26,472 bases of DNA, from contig CAYFTR010000022.1 in NCBI GenBank assembly GCA_964346185.1, positions 1 through 26,472 on the forward strand, read 5' to 3'. The notes beneath the pieces are model-generated. The model searched no databases, was not told the origin of the DNA, and saw only the letters and a list, made by a program, of their open reading frames with translations. Below are positions 1 through 6,861 of the stretch, in pieces. The DNA comes from JAAYJS01 sp964346185. GTDB lineage: Bacteria > Bacillota > Clostridia > Eubacteriales > Eubacteriaceae. A program made the position numbers and the translations under genes. Each line of letters opens with the position of its first letter. The stretch's first letter is position 1.

Positions 1-114
1 AATCTCATTATATCATGTTCGGAGAAAAACTGTCCTATTTAGTATAGCCTATCCACTTCTTAATAATTTACCTTGTTTAATTGTGCAATTCTTGAATTGT
101 AACTTGCCCGCTTT
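1..114. other. Intergenic sequence downstream of truncated cstA
   Basis: AT-rich sequence between the window edge and the cstA stop codon. I see no ORF with a ribosome site and no clear terminator hairpin here. Confidence 0.5.
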
Positions 115-963
115 CTATTTTTTTCGGTACATGAAAAACAAAGTCGCGCAAACGGCCGCAAAGAAAATACCGATCGGGTAAGAAATGGTCGCGGACAATT
201 TTAAACCTTCGGGTGCCATTAAAATATACGTGCAGGAAACCGCCGACATAAAGGTAGCCGGAATGGCGGGAATCCAAAAGTTTTTCTTATGAACAACCAA
301 GTAAGCGGCAGCCGCCCAAAGCGCAATCATCGCTAAGGTTTGGTTGGACCAGGAAAAGTATCTCCAAATAATATTAAAGTCCATTTGAGATAACAAAGCA
401 CCGATACCCAATAAAGGAAGGGTTAAAAGCAAACGCTTTTTATTATCTTTTTGATCAATTTTAAACCAGTCCGCAATGGTTAAACGCGCGGAACGAAATG
501 CCGTATCTCCCGAAGAAATGGGACAGGCAATAACACCGATCATCGCTAAAACCATACCGACCGGTCCCAACAACGTTTTACAGATTTCATAAACAACGCC
601 ATTTTGTTTCAATGCTGCCAACGCGGTGCCCAATTCGGTTGTACCGCCGTAAAATGCCATGCCAGCCGCCGCCCATATTAAAGCGATAATCCCTTCGGCA
701 ATCATTGAACCGTAAAATACTTTGCGTCCGTCCCGTTCCGTTCGAATACAACGTGCCATTAAAGGTGATTGTGTCGCATGGAAACCGGAGATAGCGCCGC
801 AGGCAACCGTAATAAACATTAAGGGCCAAATGGGGCTTTCCTTCGGGTGAAGGTTGGCAAGGGTCATTTCCGGTATGTGATAGCCTTTAAAAATAATGCC
901 GCCGGCAACACCGATTGCCATAAAAATTAATGCCATACCGAAGAGCGTAAATGATATAATCTT
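115..963 (-). pseudogene. cstA: 5'-truncated carbon starvation protein CstA (peptide/pyruvate transporter family)
   Basis: Codes for about 280 residues of a hydrophobic transporter matching the C-terminal half of the short CstA family. These are inner-membrane proteins linked to uptake of peptides or pyruvate. Family landmarks are the stretch ACGAISGFHATQSPLMARC, a later CPISSGDTAFRSARL segment, SWSNQTLA, and several membrane helices ending in a basic tail (MYRKK). Family members usually have well over 450 residues. Here the frame is closed by a TAA near 961-963, just upstream of TLFGMALIFMAIG, so roughly the first 200 residues are absent. The ATGs at 936 and 921 are internal Met codons without a good ribosome site. 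The break coincides with the start of an AT-rich gene-poor stretch, which suggests deletion or insertion rather than a short functional gene. Confidence 0.85.
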
Positions 964-1044
964 AGATTATAATTTTTTATAAAGTCCATATAATTGTGTA
1001 AAAGCTAAAGGTCAAACAAACCCCTTTACGATACAATATTTTCG

Positions 1045-1084
1045 AACAAAAAACCTTACTGATGAACTTGTAAGGTTTTTTGTT
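1045..1084. terminator. Bidirectional hairpin terminator
   Basis: A 15-bp perfect inverted repeat (arms 1045-1059 and 1070-1084) starting AACAAAAAACC, with a 10-nt loop. Both arms end in A/T runs, so it can terminate on either strand. It sits just upstream of the truncated cstA and probably belonged to a gene now lost. Confidence 0.7.
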
Positions 1085-1176
1085 TGGTTTATTAACTGAC
1101 AACAATAGCGACTGCCTTAAGGCCTAGTTAGGCAAGTTCTTCAAAGAAGCCTTTCCAATCTAAATTGATCTCATGA

Positions 1177-1296
1177 TCCCGGAATGCAGAAACAGCAAAT
1201 GACGCACTTAAAACCGGGTACACTATCGGAGTGGTACAATTAACGAAGGAGGGAAAAATCAGAGCCCTCGTCCATGAAACAAAGACACTGGTCTGA
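1177..1296 (+). pseudogene. Decayed coding fragment, C-terminal piece, unknown family
   Basis: The + strand frame from just after a TGA (1174-1176) to the TGA at 1294-1296 reads like real protein: NAETANDALKTGYTIG, then VVQLTKEGKIRALVHETK. There is no start codon or ribosome site in frame, and the upstream sequence is closed in this frame, so it is probably the end of a broken gene. I do not recognise the family. It is followed 33 nt later by a small ORF with a strong ribosome site, suggesting an old operon. Confidence 0.35.
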
Positions 1297-1328
1297 ACAA
1301 TAACCCTGTCAAAAGGAGGAAGAAGAAA

Positions 1329-1448
1329 ATGAATCAATTTGAGCTTTTCACAATGATTTTTTACGTTTTGAATGCGAAGTGGGATGAAACAAAAGATGAG
1401 ATTTTAGGTGATCTTCTTAGCAATGCTAATCCTTTTCTATTTAACTAA
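1329..1448 (+). CDS. Small hypothetical protein, 39 aa, probably truncated
   Basis: ATG at 1329 is preceded by a strong ribosome site (AGGAGG at 1314-1319, 9 nt away). The 39-residue product begins MNQFELFTMIFYVLNAKWDE and ends NANPFLFN. The FELFTMIFYVL opening resembles small hypothetical clostridial proteins that I recall as longer, but this is memory and not a search. If so, the TAA at 1446-1448 is a premature end. It lies in an AT-rich stretch of broken coding fragments. No function can be given. Confidence 0.4.
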   Translation: MNQFELFTMIFYVLNAKWDETKDEILGDLLSNANPFLFN

Positions 1449-1487
1449 AATTGAATATGAATGATTATGTTCAGAAAGAGAACTGAC

Positions 1488-1733
1488 CTAACACTTCAAT
1501 ATCGCAAAATCACTACCTTTTGTTGGAATATCAATCTTATTACAATAGTCAATGTGTTCATTATTTCTATCAATAATGCTATTTAAGGTGAGTAACACCT
1601 CTTTTGCAACTTTTCTTAAAGAGCGACCTTTAATATACTTTTCTGTCACAACGCATTCAACAACCATTAGTTCAAGCTCGTATCTGTCGCTCACTGGTAT
1701 CAAACCACCGTGGTCGTTGCGAATATCGGACAT
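1488..1733 (-). CDS. Small hypothetical protein, 81 aa
   Basis: The frame starts MSDIRNDHGGLIPVSDRYEL and has a mixed, soluble-looking composition with a basic central segment (KYIKGRSLRKVAKE) and a C-terminal Cys. The ribosome site is weak (GGAAAG about 13 nt upstream). The same frame continues upstream through one TAA into a short ATG-started peptide ending RIESYGK, so this may be the surviving part of a longer gene with a nonsense mutation. No signal peptide or membrane segment is seen. I do not recognise the family, and it could be a chance ORF. Confidence 0.35.
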   Translation of the reverse strand: MSDIRNDHGGLIPVSDRYELELMVVECVVTEKYIKGRSLRKVAKEVLLTLNSIIDRNNEHIDYCNKIDIPTKGSDFAILKC

Positions 1734-1774
1734 TTCTACTTACTTTCCATAGCTTTCTATACGACAATTGTAAG

Positions 1775-1823
1775 TAGATTGATAGGTCGTCTCTTCCATT
1801 TTGTTGGAGGCCTATCTTTTTTA
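1775..1823 (+). terminator. Hairpin plus T-tract
   Basis: GATAGG pairs with CCTATC around an inner CTTCCA/TGGAGG-type stem, followed by six Ts on the + strand. It resembles an intrinsic terminator for + strand transcription, but no intact + strand gene ends here now. Confidence 0.45.
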
Positions 1824-1884
1824 TGTCTGAATTTATTACAGTCACATCAAATTTCCTTTCTGTTAAAATCTAAAGAAATAAAAT

Positions 1885-2126
1885 CAAATAAAAAATGGGC
1901 GACAAACCGGATGAACATTTAAGTTCTAATGATTCGTCGCCCGTAATTATATCTAACTCGTTTAAGCGAAGCTGTACACGTACAGATTAAGTTTTTACCC
2001 TTAATCTTTCTCGGGTAGGCTTACAGATTCAATCTCTCATTGTTCGATGTTACTTCTTTTCAAGTGAATGCACGCTAACCCTTCATGCTTAGTTGTCACG
2101 AATTATGTTTTTATTTAATTTTTATT
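1885..2126 (-). ncRNA. Candidate structured non-coding RNA with its own terminator
   Basis: Read on the minus strand, this roughly 240-nt stretch has no credible ORF but several nested or adjacent hairpins. GGGTTAGC (2074-2081) pairs with GCCTACCC (2013-2020) around a 2x2 internal loop and encloses small hairpins. AGATTAAG (2000-2007) pairs with CTTAATCT (1984-1991). CTGTA/TACAG forms a small hairpin at 1972-1985. A 12-bp G-U-tolerant stem (1931-1942 with 1897-1908) is followed by a T-rich run (1887-1896), as in an intrinsic terminator. A possible promoter lies upstream (TTGAGT 2156-2161, 17-nt spacer, AATAAT 2133-2138). I could not match it to tmRNA, RNase P, SRP, 6S or a known riboswitch, and its 5' end is a guess. 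Confidence 0.45.
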
Positions 2127-2240
2127 AAGGTTATTATTGCACCTTTCAATATCAAACTCAACTTCAAAAACACCATATATTGATGTTTTTGGTATTTCAA
2201 TACCGTATATTGATTGCTTCTGTTCGATTATGAGGAGAAA
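2115..2240 (-). pseudogene. Possible decayed C-terminal coding fragment
   Basis: The minus-strand frame reads EQKQSIYGIEIPKTSIYG then VFEVEFDIERCNNN before a TAA at 2115-2117. It is protein-like, with a repeated SIYG unit, but it has no start codon and is closed upstream by stops at about 2241. The underlying DNA holds two near-identical ATATTGAT-containing repeats (about 2176-2215) that make small palindromes, so the protein-like look may come from the repeat. Family unknown. Confidence 0.2.
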
Positions 2241-2320
2241 CTATCAATCAAAAAAAAGAGCTTGGGGAAAGGGGCAGGTCACAGAAAATATGTAGCGAAA
2301 TAGCTCATAGATAAATATAA

Positions 2321-2513
2321 TTAATATCAGGAGAAGAATTTGATGAAGACGGAAACTACTATGAAGTTTTCAATGGTTCTTAATTTCTAATCCATCTTTT
2401 GCGATGAACCACACAAATGAGTTAATTATGACAATGAACTAGACTTTTACATTTTAAGCGTGACCCATTGGGGTCCAAGTTGGGATTATGTTTCTGTACC
2501 AAACTTTCATTAA
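2321..2513 (+). pseudogene. Decayed + strand gene fragment, unknown family
   Basis: Two protein-like pieces lie in different + strand frames: GEEFDEDGNYYEVFNGS (ending at a TAA at 2381-2383), then DNELDFYILSVTHWGPSWDY (ending at a TAA at 2511-2513, with a TGA just before it). There is no full ORF, and at least one frameshift plus one stop separate the pieces. A good + strand terminator follows directly, as expected for the end of a former gene. Function cannot be named. Confidence 0.35.
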
Positions 2514-2520
2514 TAATAAT

Positions 2521-2567
2521 AAGCAAGATAGACCATCACAGTCCGTCTTGCCTTATTTTTTTGAATT
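2521..2567 (+). terminator. Intrinsic terminator after decayed gene
   Basis: GCAAGATAGAC pairs with GTCCGTCTTGC (one mismatch, one G-U) around CATCACA, followed by seven Ts. It terminates + strand transcription and marks the end of the gene fragment just upstream. Confidence 0.7.
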
Positions 2568-2619
2568 TAAAGGCTTTCCCTTGTTCAGATAAACTAACAT
2601 TATGACCAACTCAATTAAA

Positions 2620-2647
2620 TTGCTCTTAAAATCGATTTTAAGAGCAA
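2620..2647. repeat. 28-bp perfect palindrome downstream of tRNA-Ala
   Basis: A self-complementary sequence centred on ATCGAT with arms TTGCTCTTAAAATC. It follows the tRNA-Ala terminator in the minus direction and may act as a back-up terminator, although no T-tract follows it on that strand. Confidence 0.6.
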
Positions 2648-2685
2648 AAAAATAGAAGGTTGACTCATTAGAGCCAATCTTCTAT
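2646..2685 (-). terminator. tRNA-Ala terminator
   Basis: On the minus strand, a 15-bp stem with one mismatch (arms ATAGAAGATTGGCTC and GAGTCAACCTTCTAT, loop TAAT) is followed by seven Ts (2646-2652). It lies 57 nt past the tRNA-Ala 3' end, as expected for termination of that transcript. Confidence 0.8.
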
Positions 2686-2741
2686 TTGGTATTTAATGCC
2701 GAACTTATTTTTTATAAAAAAGAGTTTGACGGTTCGTCTTC

Positions 2742-2817
<76 letters not shown>

Positions 2818-2830
2818 GGAAACATCTACC

Positions 2831-2859
2831 ATTATAGAATGCTCCCGACTATTTGTCAA
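2831..2859 (-). promoter_or_regulatory. tRNA-Ala promoter
   Basis: A consensus sigma-70-type promoter on the minus strand: TTGACA at 2854-2859, a 17-nt spacer and TATAAT at 2831-2836, placing transcription start just ahead of the tRNA. Confidence 0.9.
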
Positions 2860-2918
2860 CTTTTATTTTATTTATTGATCGTCAATGATTAACAACGATT
2901 TTAAATAAAATACCGGCT

Positions 2919-4190
2919 TTAAATTTTATCCAACGCACCGATTAAATCCCCAATTAAATCCTCCGGGTCTTCGATTCCGACGGAAAGCCGAATTAAATTT
3001 TCCGGAATACCGCAAGCCGCCAAATCTTCCTTGGACAATTGCCTGTGAGTTGTGGTGGCAGGGTGCAATAAGCAAGAACGGACATCTGCGATATGGGTGA
3101 CTTGTTTAAAAATTTTTAATGCTTTAATCAAAGCCGCCGCTTTTTCTCTTCCGCCTTTTATTCTAAAGGTCAACATACCGGAATAACCGCCGCTGAAATA
3201 CCGTTTTCCCTTTGCTTCATTGGCATCTCCGGGCAGTCCTGGGTAAGATACGGCTTCCACCATCGGGTGTTTTTGTAGGGCTTCCGCTATTGCCTGCGCA
3301 TTTTCGGAATGCCGCCGCATTCTTAAGTGCAGGGTTTCCATTCCCAGGTTGGTCATGTAAGCGTTAAAGGGAGAGATATTGGCACCGATGTCACGCATAA
3401 ATTGCATTCTGGCTTTGAGTGCAAATACGGAAGAGCCGCCCTCTTCAACATATACCAAACCATGGTAACTGTCGTCGGGGGTATAAAAATCCGTATAACG
3501 CGGATTGCCCTCGTATTGAAAGTTGCCGCCATCTACAACAACCCCGCCCACGGATCCGGCGTGTCCGTCCATATATTTGGTGGCGGAGTGTACAATCACA
3601 TTGGCACCGTGTTCAAAGGGTCTGCACAGCATCGGTGTTGCCAGGGAGTTATCGATCATTAAAACCATTTGATGTTTTTGACAAATTTTGGCATATTTTT
3701 CGAAATCAAATACGGTCATTGCCGGGTTGGCAATGCTCTCTCCGTATATAAATTTTGTTTTTTCATCTATCAGTGCTTCGATTTCTTCTTCCTGAGCGTC
3801 GATGTCTACAAACCGTGCTTCAATACCCATTTTCGGTAATGTCACTTTAAATAAATTGTGGGTACCGCCATAAATTTGAGAAGTGGCGATAAAATTGTCA
3901 CCTTTTGTTGCCAAGGTGAGTACCGCCAACGTTATGGCCGCCATTCCCGAGGCACAGGCCATTGCGGCCGTTCCGCCTTCTAATAAGGTTATTTTTGACT
4001 CCATCTCCGCGACGGTAGGGTTGGAAATTCTGCTATAGATATGCCCGTCCTTGGGGTGATCGAATAAATGAGCCATTTCTTCGGGGGTTTCGTAGTAGTA
4101 GGTTGTACTTTGAACGAGGGGTAAAACCCGCGGGTCACCGCTTTTCGGTCGGTAGCTCCCCTGTACGCAAATTGTATCTCTTTTTGTCAT
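2919..4190 (-). CDS. metY: O-acetylhomoserine sulfhydrylase (PLP-dependent)
   Basis: A 423-residue cytoplasmic enzyme of the Cys/Met-metabolism PLP family. It most likely converts O-acetylhomoserine plus sulfide to homocysteine in methionine synthesis. The pyridoxal lysine is K205 in HSATKYMDGH, with D180 in the MLMIDNS motif pairing to the PLP ring and YSRISNPT (52-59) forming the partner-subunit phosphate site. Length fits MetY, which is longer than typical cystathionine lyases. I chose ATG 4190 because it has GGAGG 6 nt upstream (4197-4201); the frame is open a further ten codons to 4220 without a ribosome site. A methionine gamma-lyase role is possible but less likely given the length and the N-terminal sequence. 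It appears monocistronic. Confidence 0.88.
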   Translation of the reverse strand: MTKRDTICVQGSYRPKSGDPRVLPLVQSTTYYYETPEEMAHLFDHPKDGHIYSRISNPTVAEMESKITLLEGGTAAMACASGMAAITLAVLTLATKGDNFIATSQIYGGTHNLFKVTLPKMGIEARFVDIDAQEEEIEALIDEKTKFIYGESIANPAMTVFDFEKYAKICQKHQMVLMIDNSLATPMLCRPFEHGANVIVHSATKYMDGHAGSVGGVVVDGGNFQYEGNPRYTDFYTPDDSYHGLVYVEEGGSSVFALKARMQFMRDIGANISPFNAYMTNLGMETLHLRMRRHSENAQAIAEALQKHPMVEAVSYPGLPGDANEAKGKRYFSGGYSGMLTFRIKGGREKAAALIKALKIFKQVTHIADVRSCLLHPATTTHRQLSKEDLAACGIPENLIRLSVGIEDPEDLIGDLIGALDKI

Positions 4191-4240
4191 ATTATTCCTC
4201 CATATCCATTCATATATCATGTTTAAGTGTCAACAATTTT

Positions 4241-4252
4241 TGATTGCAATCA
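4241..4252. promoter_or_regulatory. 12-bp palindrome upstream of metY, possible operator
   Basis: TGATTGCAATCA is a perfect palindrome about 50 nt upstream of the metY start, next to a TTGACA-like sequence (4228-4233, minus strand). No convincing -10 is placed, so the promoter is uncertain. It could be a regulator site for sulfur-amino-acid control, but this is inference. Confidence 0.3.
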
Positions 4253-4312
4253 GTATACCCTAACCGGAGAAAAAAAACACCTGAATTTGAATTTTTTAAC
4301 TTTAAATACAAG

Positions 4313-4354
4313 AGAAGCACAAAATGAAACTTATAAGTTTCATTTTGTGCTTCT
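4313..4354. terminator. 42-bp perfect palindrome at the 3' end of the selenoprotein gene
   Basis: Arms of 20-21 nt starting AGAAGCACAAAATGAAAC with almost no spacer, 36 nt beyond the stop at 4391. In RNA it gives a very stable hairpin whose 3' arm is U-rich, so it probably terminates the larC2-like/selenoprotein transcript. It lacks a classical U-tract. Confidence 0.6.
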
Positions 4355-4390
4355 GTTCGGATAATTTCAAATCACCCTTTTAATTTCGCT

Positions 4391-6178
4391 TTATTCCTGA
4401 TAGCCTGCAATTCGCAGAGCCAACTTGCCAACTCTCTGGCAAGAAGCCTTACCACCGGGTATCGCTCTGGATAAAAACGCTGCATTTTCAACAATATTAG
4501 CCACTTCTTCGGGAGTGTCTATTTTTAAAACGGATGCCATACCGGCAGGTACAACCATATTTAAAGAACTGCAGGCATTGAGTGCTAATTCGCTGACTAT
4601 CGCCGCCGCAAAGGGTATGGCCCAAGCTACATCTTGACATTCACCCTTCAGCGTTGCCCGCACAATGAGGTCGTGGACAAAGCCTTTCATTTCCGCTACC
4701 TTGTCACCCATGGTAACAATCACGTCGACGTTGGGATCGAAAGACCAGTATTTATTGGCTAATTTGGATTGTCTTCTGGCACCGCCTTCCAACTTTTTAA
4801 TTTGAATTGTTACCTTTTCGCCGGTCATGGCCGAAAACAGCTTACCACCGTTATTTTGTGCTCGTTCGATACGCTCACAATCGAAGTAGCGTACAATATC
4901 TTCCAAAGGTGTTCCCGCTTTTAATTGGTCGTAAGTATATTCCGCTCGTCTGTGAACTGCCAACGCGCGAGCCGGTTCGGTCGCGTCGATAAGCATACGG
5001 GTAACGGCACCGCTGTGCAATTCGTGAGCTTTTCGACAAATTGTGTTGATACTGAGTAACGCGACCTCCGGATCCAACGATATCGCTTTACGATCTTCTA
5101 CGATTTGATCCATCGTTTTAGCTACATCACCGTTGTTTTTAAGCAGAGCTTTCATGCCGACAACGGCATAGGCTCCTACATGTCCTAGGGGAGCGTTAAC
5201 CGGCCCACCGGAAAATCCCGCAATACCTTCTTGGAACGCGGAAAATATTTCGTCGAAGGCCATCATACCGATGACTGTCGGCGCGCCGATATCTTTTAAT
5301 ATCAATCCGACATCGCCTACCAGTTGTGCCGTATCGACCGGGTCCCCCGTTACTTTAAAATGTAGTTGATCGGGTAATCCCGCTGTTTTAGACGCTTCTT
5401 TCCCGACTAAATAAGCGGAGGTTATGGTTCCATAGGCACCGGCACTTTCAGGTACTTCCGCATCGGGATGGATGATTTCCAATATGGCTGCGGCACCAAG
5501 AACGGCCGCAGTAAAGGGATGTGGGCTGATAACCGCGCCAGCCATCGCGTCCAACATGGCTTGGGTGCCAATCCGCGCGCCATTGGTGGCTAATTCCGGC
5601 CAGATGTAATCTTCGCCCAAGGCACTGTGTCAGTAAAGGGGACCGCCTCCGACGTTCATGGGAATATTTTTGCCACTGTAAGAAGATAATTTACCTTCCA
5701 TCATAGCTTGATAAATAGCCAAAACCGCCGGAAAACCGGAAATTTTATTATTCATTTTTGCTGTAGGAATCGCAGCGACACCCGATCTGTCGACCCCTGC
5801 CAGCATTCTTGCCGTTGCACCGAGTTTTCTGTTACCGGCAGGGATACCGACTTGTGCGGCGGAACCGGCGAGGTACATAATGCAAGCGGTGATTAATGCC
5901 GCGTTTGCGGCATCCGCGCCGGATTTTTTGGCAACACCGATTGCTCTCTCCATAATATCTTCGATCGGTAAGCGTCTGACATCTGCAAACTCGATGGATA
6001 AACTTGCACCCTTCAGCAATTCGTCCGTAATCACATTGGCAACCGTATGAATGGCCATATTCACCATTCCGTGACCACCTGCTAAAGCTTCAATTCTGTC
6101 ATTAGTCAAATTGGAAATATTGGAAACCGATGCAATTTCTACTGAAGAAATCATTTTACTTTTTTCATCAAAACTCAT
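4391..6178 (-). CDS. Candidate selenoprotein of unknown family, in-frame TGA read as Sec183
   Basis: One continuous 596-codon frame runs from ATG 6178 (AAGGAGG ribosome site 6 nt upstream) to the stop at 4391, broken only by TGA at 5630-5632. Read through, it gives 595 residues with the local sequence GGGPLY-U-HSALGEDYIW. The part after the TGA (about 410 residues) has no good start: the first candidate is a TTG at 5620 with no ribosome site. Composition is uniform across the TGA (Gly/Ala-rich, soluble, no signal peptide). Visible motifs include HGMVNMAIHTVANVITDE (36-53), GIPAGNRKLGATARMLAGVD (111-130), ISPHPFTAAVLGAAAI and ELHSGAVTRMLIDATEP. A Sec-His pair also occurs in formate dehydrogenases, but no other likeness to them is seen. 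I do not recognise the family. It sits 22 nt behind a LarC2-like gene in one operon. The alternative is a simple nonsense mutation. Confidence 0.72.
5581..5606 (-). promoter_or_regulatory. Candidate bacterial SECIS hairpin
   Basis: Downstream of the TGA in the mRNA, UGGC pairs with GCCA around loop CGGAAUUA (5591-5598), and an outer CAU/AUG helix is separated by a small internal loop. The loop has a G in its second position, 33 nt after the TGA, within the 16-37-nt range known for bacterial SECIS elements. The stem is short, and other foldings of this GC-rich stretch are possible. Confidence 0.45.
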
Positions 6179-6200
6179 ACGATCCTCCTTTTTATGACTT

Positions 6201-6704
6201 TTAAATTGTTATCCGACTGCCGTCCCCATTATTAATGAGTATTGTCATCGCCATTTGATACACTTCACCGTAGGATTTGTAAATCGAGAATACCTTCATT
6301 ATCTTTTTTTTTAATTCCAGTACATTGTCGTGCTCCGGTCTCACATTGCCGTTTTCAAAACGTTTACCTACAACCATGTAGTCAAAGCGAACGTTTTCAC
6401 TGCAGATGCGTAATGGACGTTGAACCTTTTGATTGTGCAGATAGCGGTGTTTCGTCTCGATACGATGCCAACCGCCGGTGTTAAATTCAACCGGAATTAA
6501 GGCTTCAATTGCATCGCTGTATTCCGTTTTACAATCGATATAAATCATGTAGGACGGTCTGTTTTTTTTAGTCATTGTGGGCACAATCTGTACATTGGAC
6601 GCACCCGCTTTGTAAAAGACATCCATTGCCTGTCCGAGCCATTCGCCGCTAAGATGATCGACTTGAACTAAAAACAATATCCCTTTTTTTGAATGTATAT
6701 CCAC
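6201..6704 (-). CDS. Stand-alone LarC2-like (nickel-insertion protein C-terminal domain) protein
   Basis: 167 residues resembling the C-terminal half of LarC (DUF111), the CTP-dependent cyclometallase that inserts nickel into the pincer cofactor of lactate racemase. QVDHLSGEWLG (14-24) lines up with the family's NIDDMSGE motif and TKKNRP (45-50) with MKKNRP. The N-terminal LarC1 domain is missing and no larB, larA or larC1 is nearby. I chose GTG 6704 because AAGGAGG lies 6 nt upstream (6710-6716). An upstream in-frame ATG at 6767 falls inside the promoter -10 and has no ribosome site. It precedes the selenoprotein gene by 22 nt, so the two are co-transcribed and probably act together. The domain match is fairly firm; activity on nickel is inference. 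Confidence 0.75.
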   Translation of the reverse strand: MDIHSKKGILFLVQVDHLSGEWLGQAMDVFYKAGASNVQIVPTMTKKNRPSYMIYIDCKTEYSDAIEALIPVEFNTGGWHRIETKHRYLHNQKVQRPLRICSENVRFDYMVVGKRFENGNVRPEHDNVLELKKKIMKVFSIYKSYGEVYQMAMTILINNGDGSRITI

Positions 6705-6762
6705 ACCACCCTCCTTCATAAACAGCACACAATCCAACATAGCCGAGACTCTCTTTAAAGAT

Positions 6763-6790
6763 ATCATATATCTGGGAGAAATATTGTCAA
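6763..6790 (-). promoter_or_regulatory. Promoter of the larC2-like/selenoprotein operon
   Basis: TTGACA at 6785-6790, a 16-nt spacer and TATGAT at 6763-6768 on the minus strand. The predicted transcription start (about 6756) lies downstream of the ATG at 6767, so only the GTG start at 6704 can be used. The leader is about 50 nt. Confidence 0.75.
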
Positions 6791-6809
6791 AAGCAATATT
6801 TTGTCGAAT

Positions 6810-6852
6810 AAAATAGGAAAGACTTGAAAACTATTTTTATCTTCAAGTCTAG
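6810..6852 (-). terminator. degV terminator
   Basis: On the minus strand, GACTTGAA pairs with TTCAAGTC across a 13-nt loop, followed by TTTCCTATTTTATT. It lies just after the degV stop and separates degV from the selenoprotein operon. Confidence 0.65.
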
Positions 6853-6861
6853 TAGCCATAT

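Noticed and set aside
1128..1337. 69-codon minus-strand ORF
   Set aside because: No ribosome site, and the opposite strand over much of it reads as a decayed coding fragment followed by a well-supported small ORF.
1885..2126. tmRNA, RNase P RNA, SRP RNA, 6S RNA or a T-box
   Set aside because: No tag peptide frame, none of the conserved core sequences of those RNAs, and no T-box GGTGG motif.
4391..5620. A separate 409-residue gene starting at TTG 5620
   Set aside because: There is no ribosome site before the TTG, and the upstream frame continues directly into it through one TGA. A single gene with Sec is a better reading.
6201..6767. LarC2-like protein starting at ATG 6767
   Set aside because: This ATG lies inside the -10 region of a good promoter and has no ribosome site, while GTG 6704 has a strong one.
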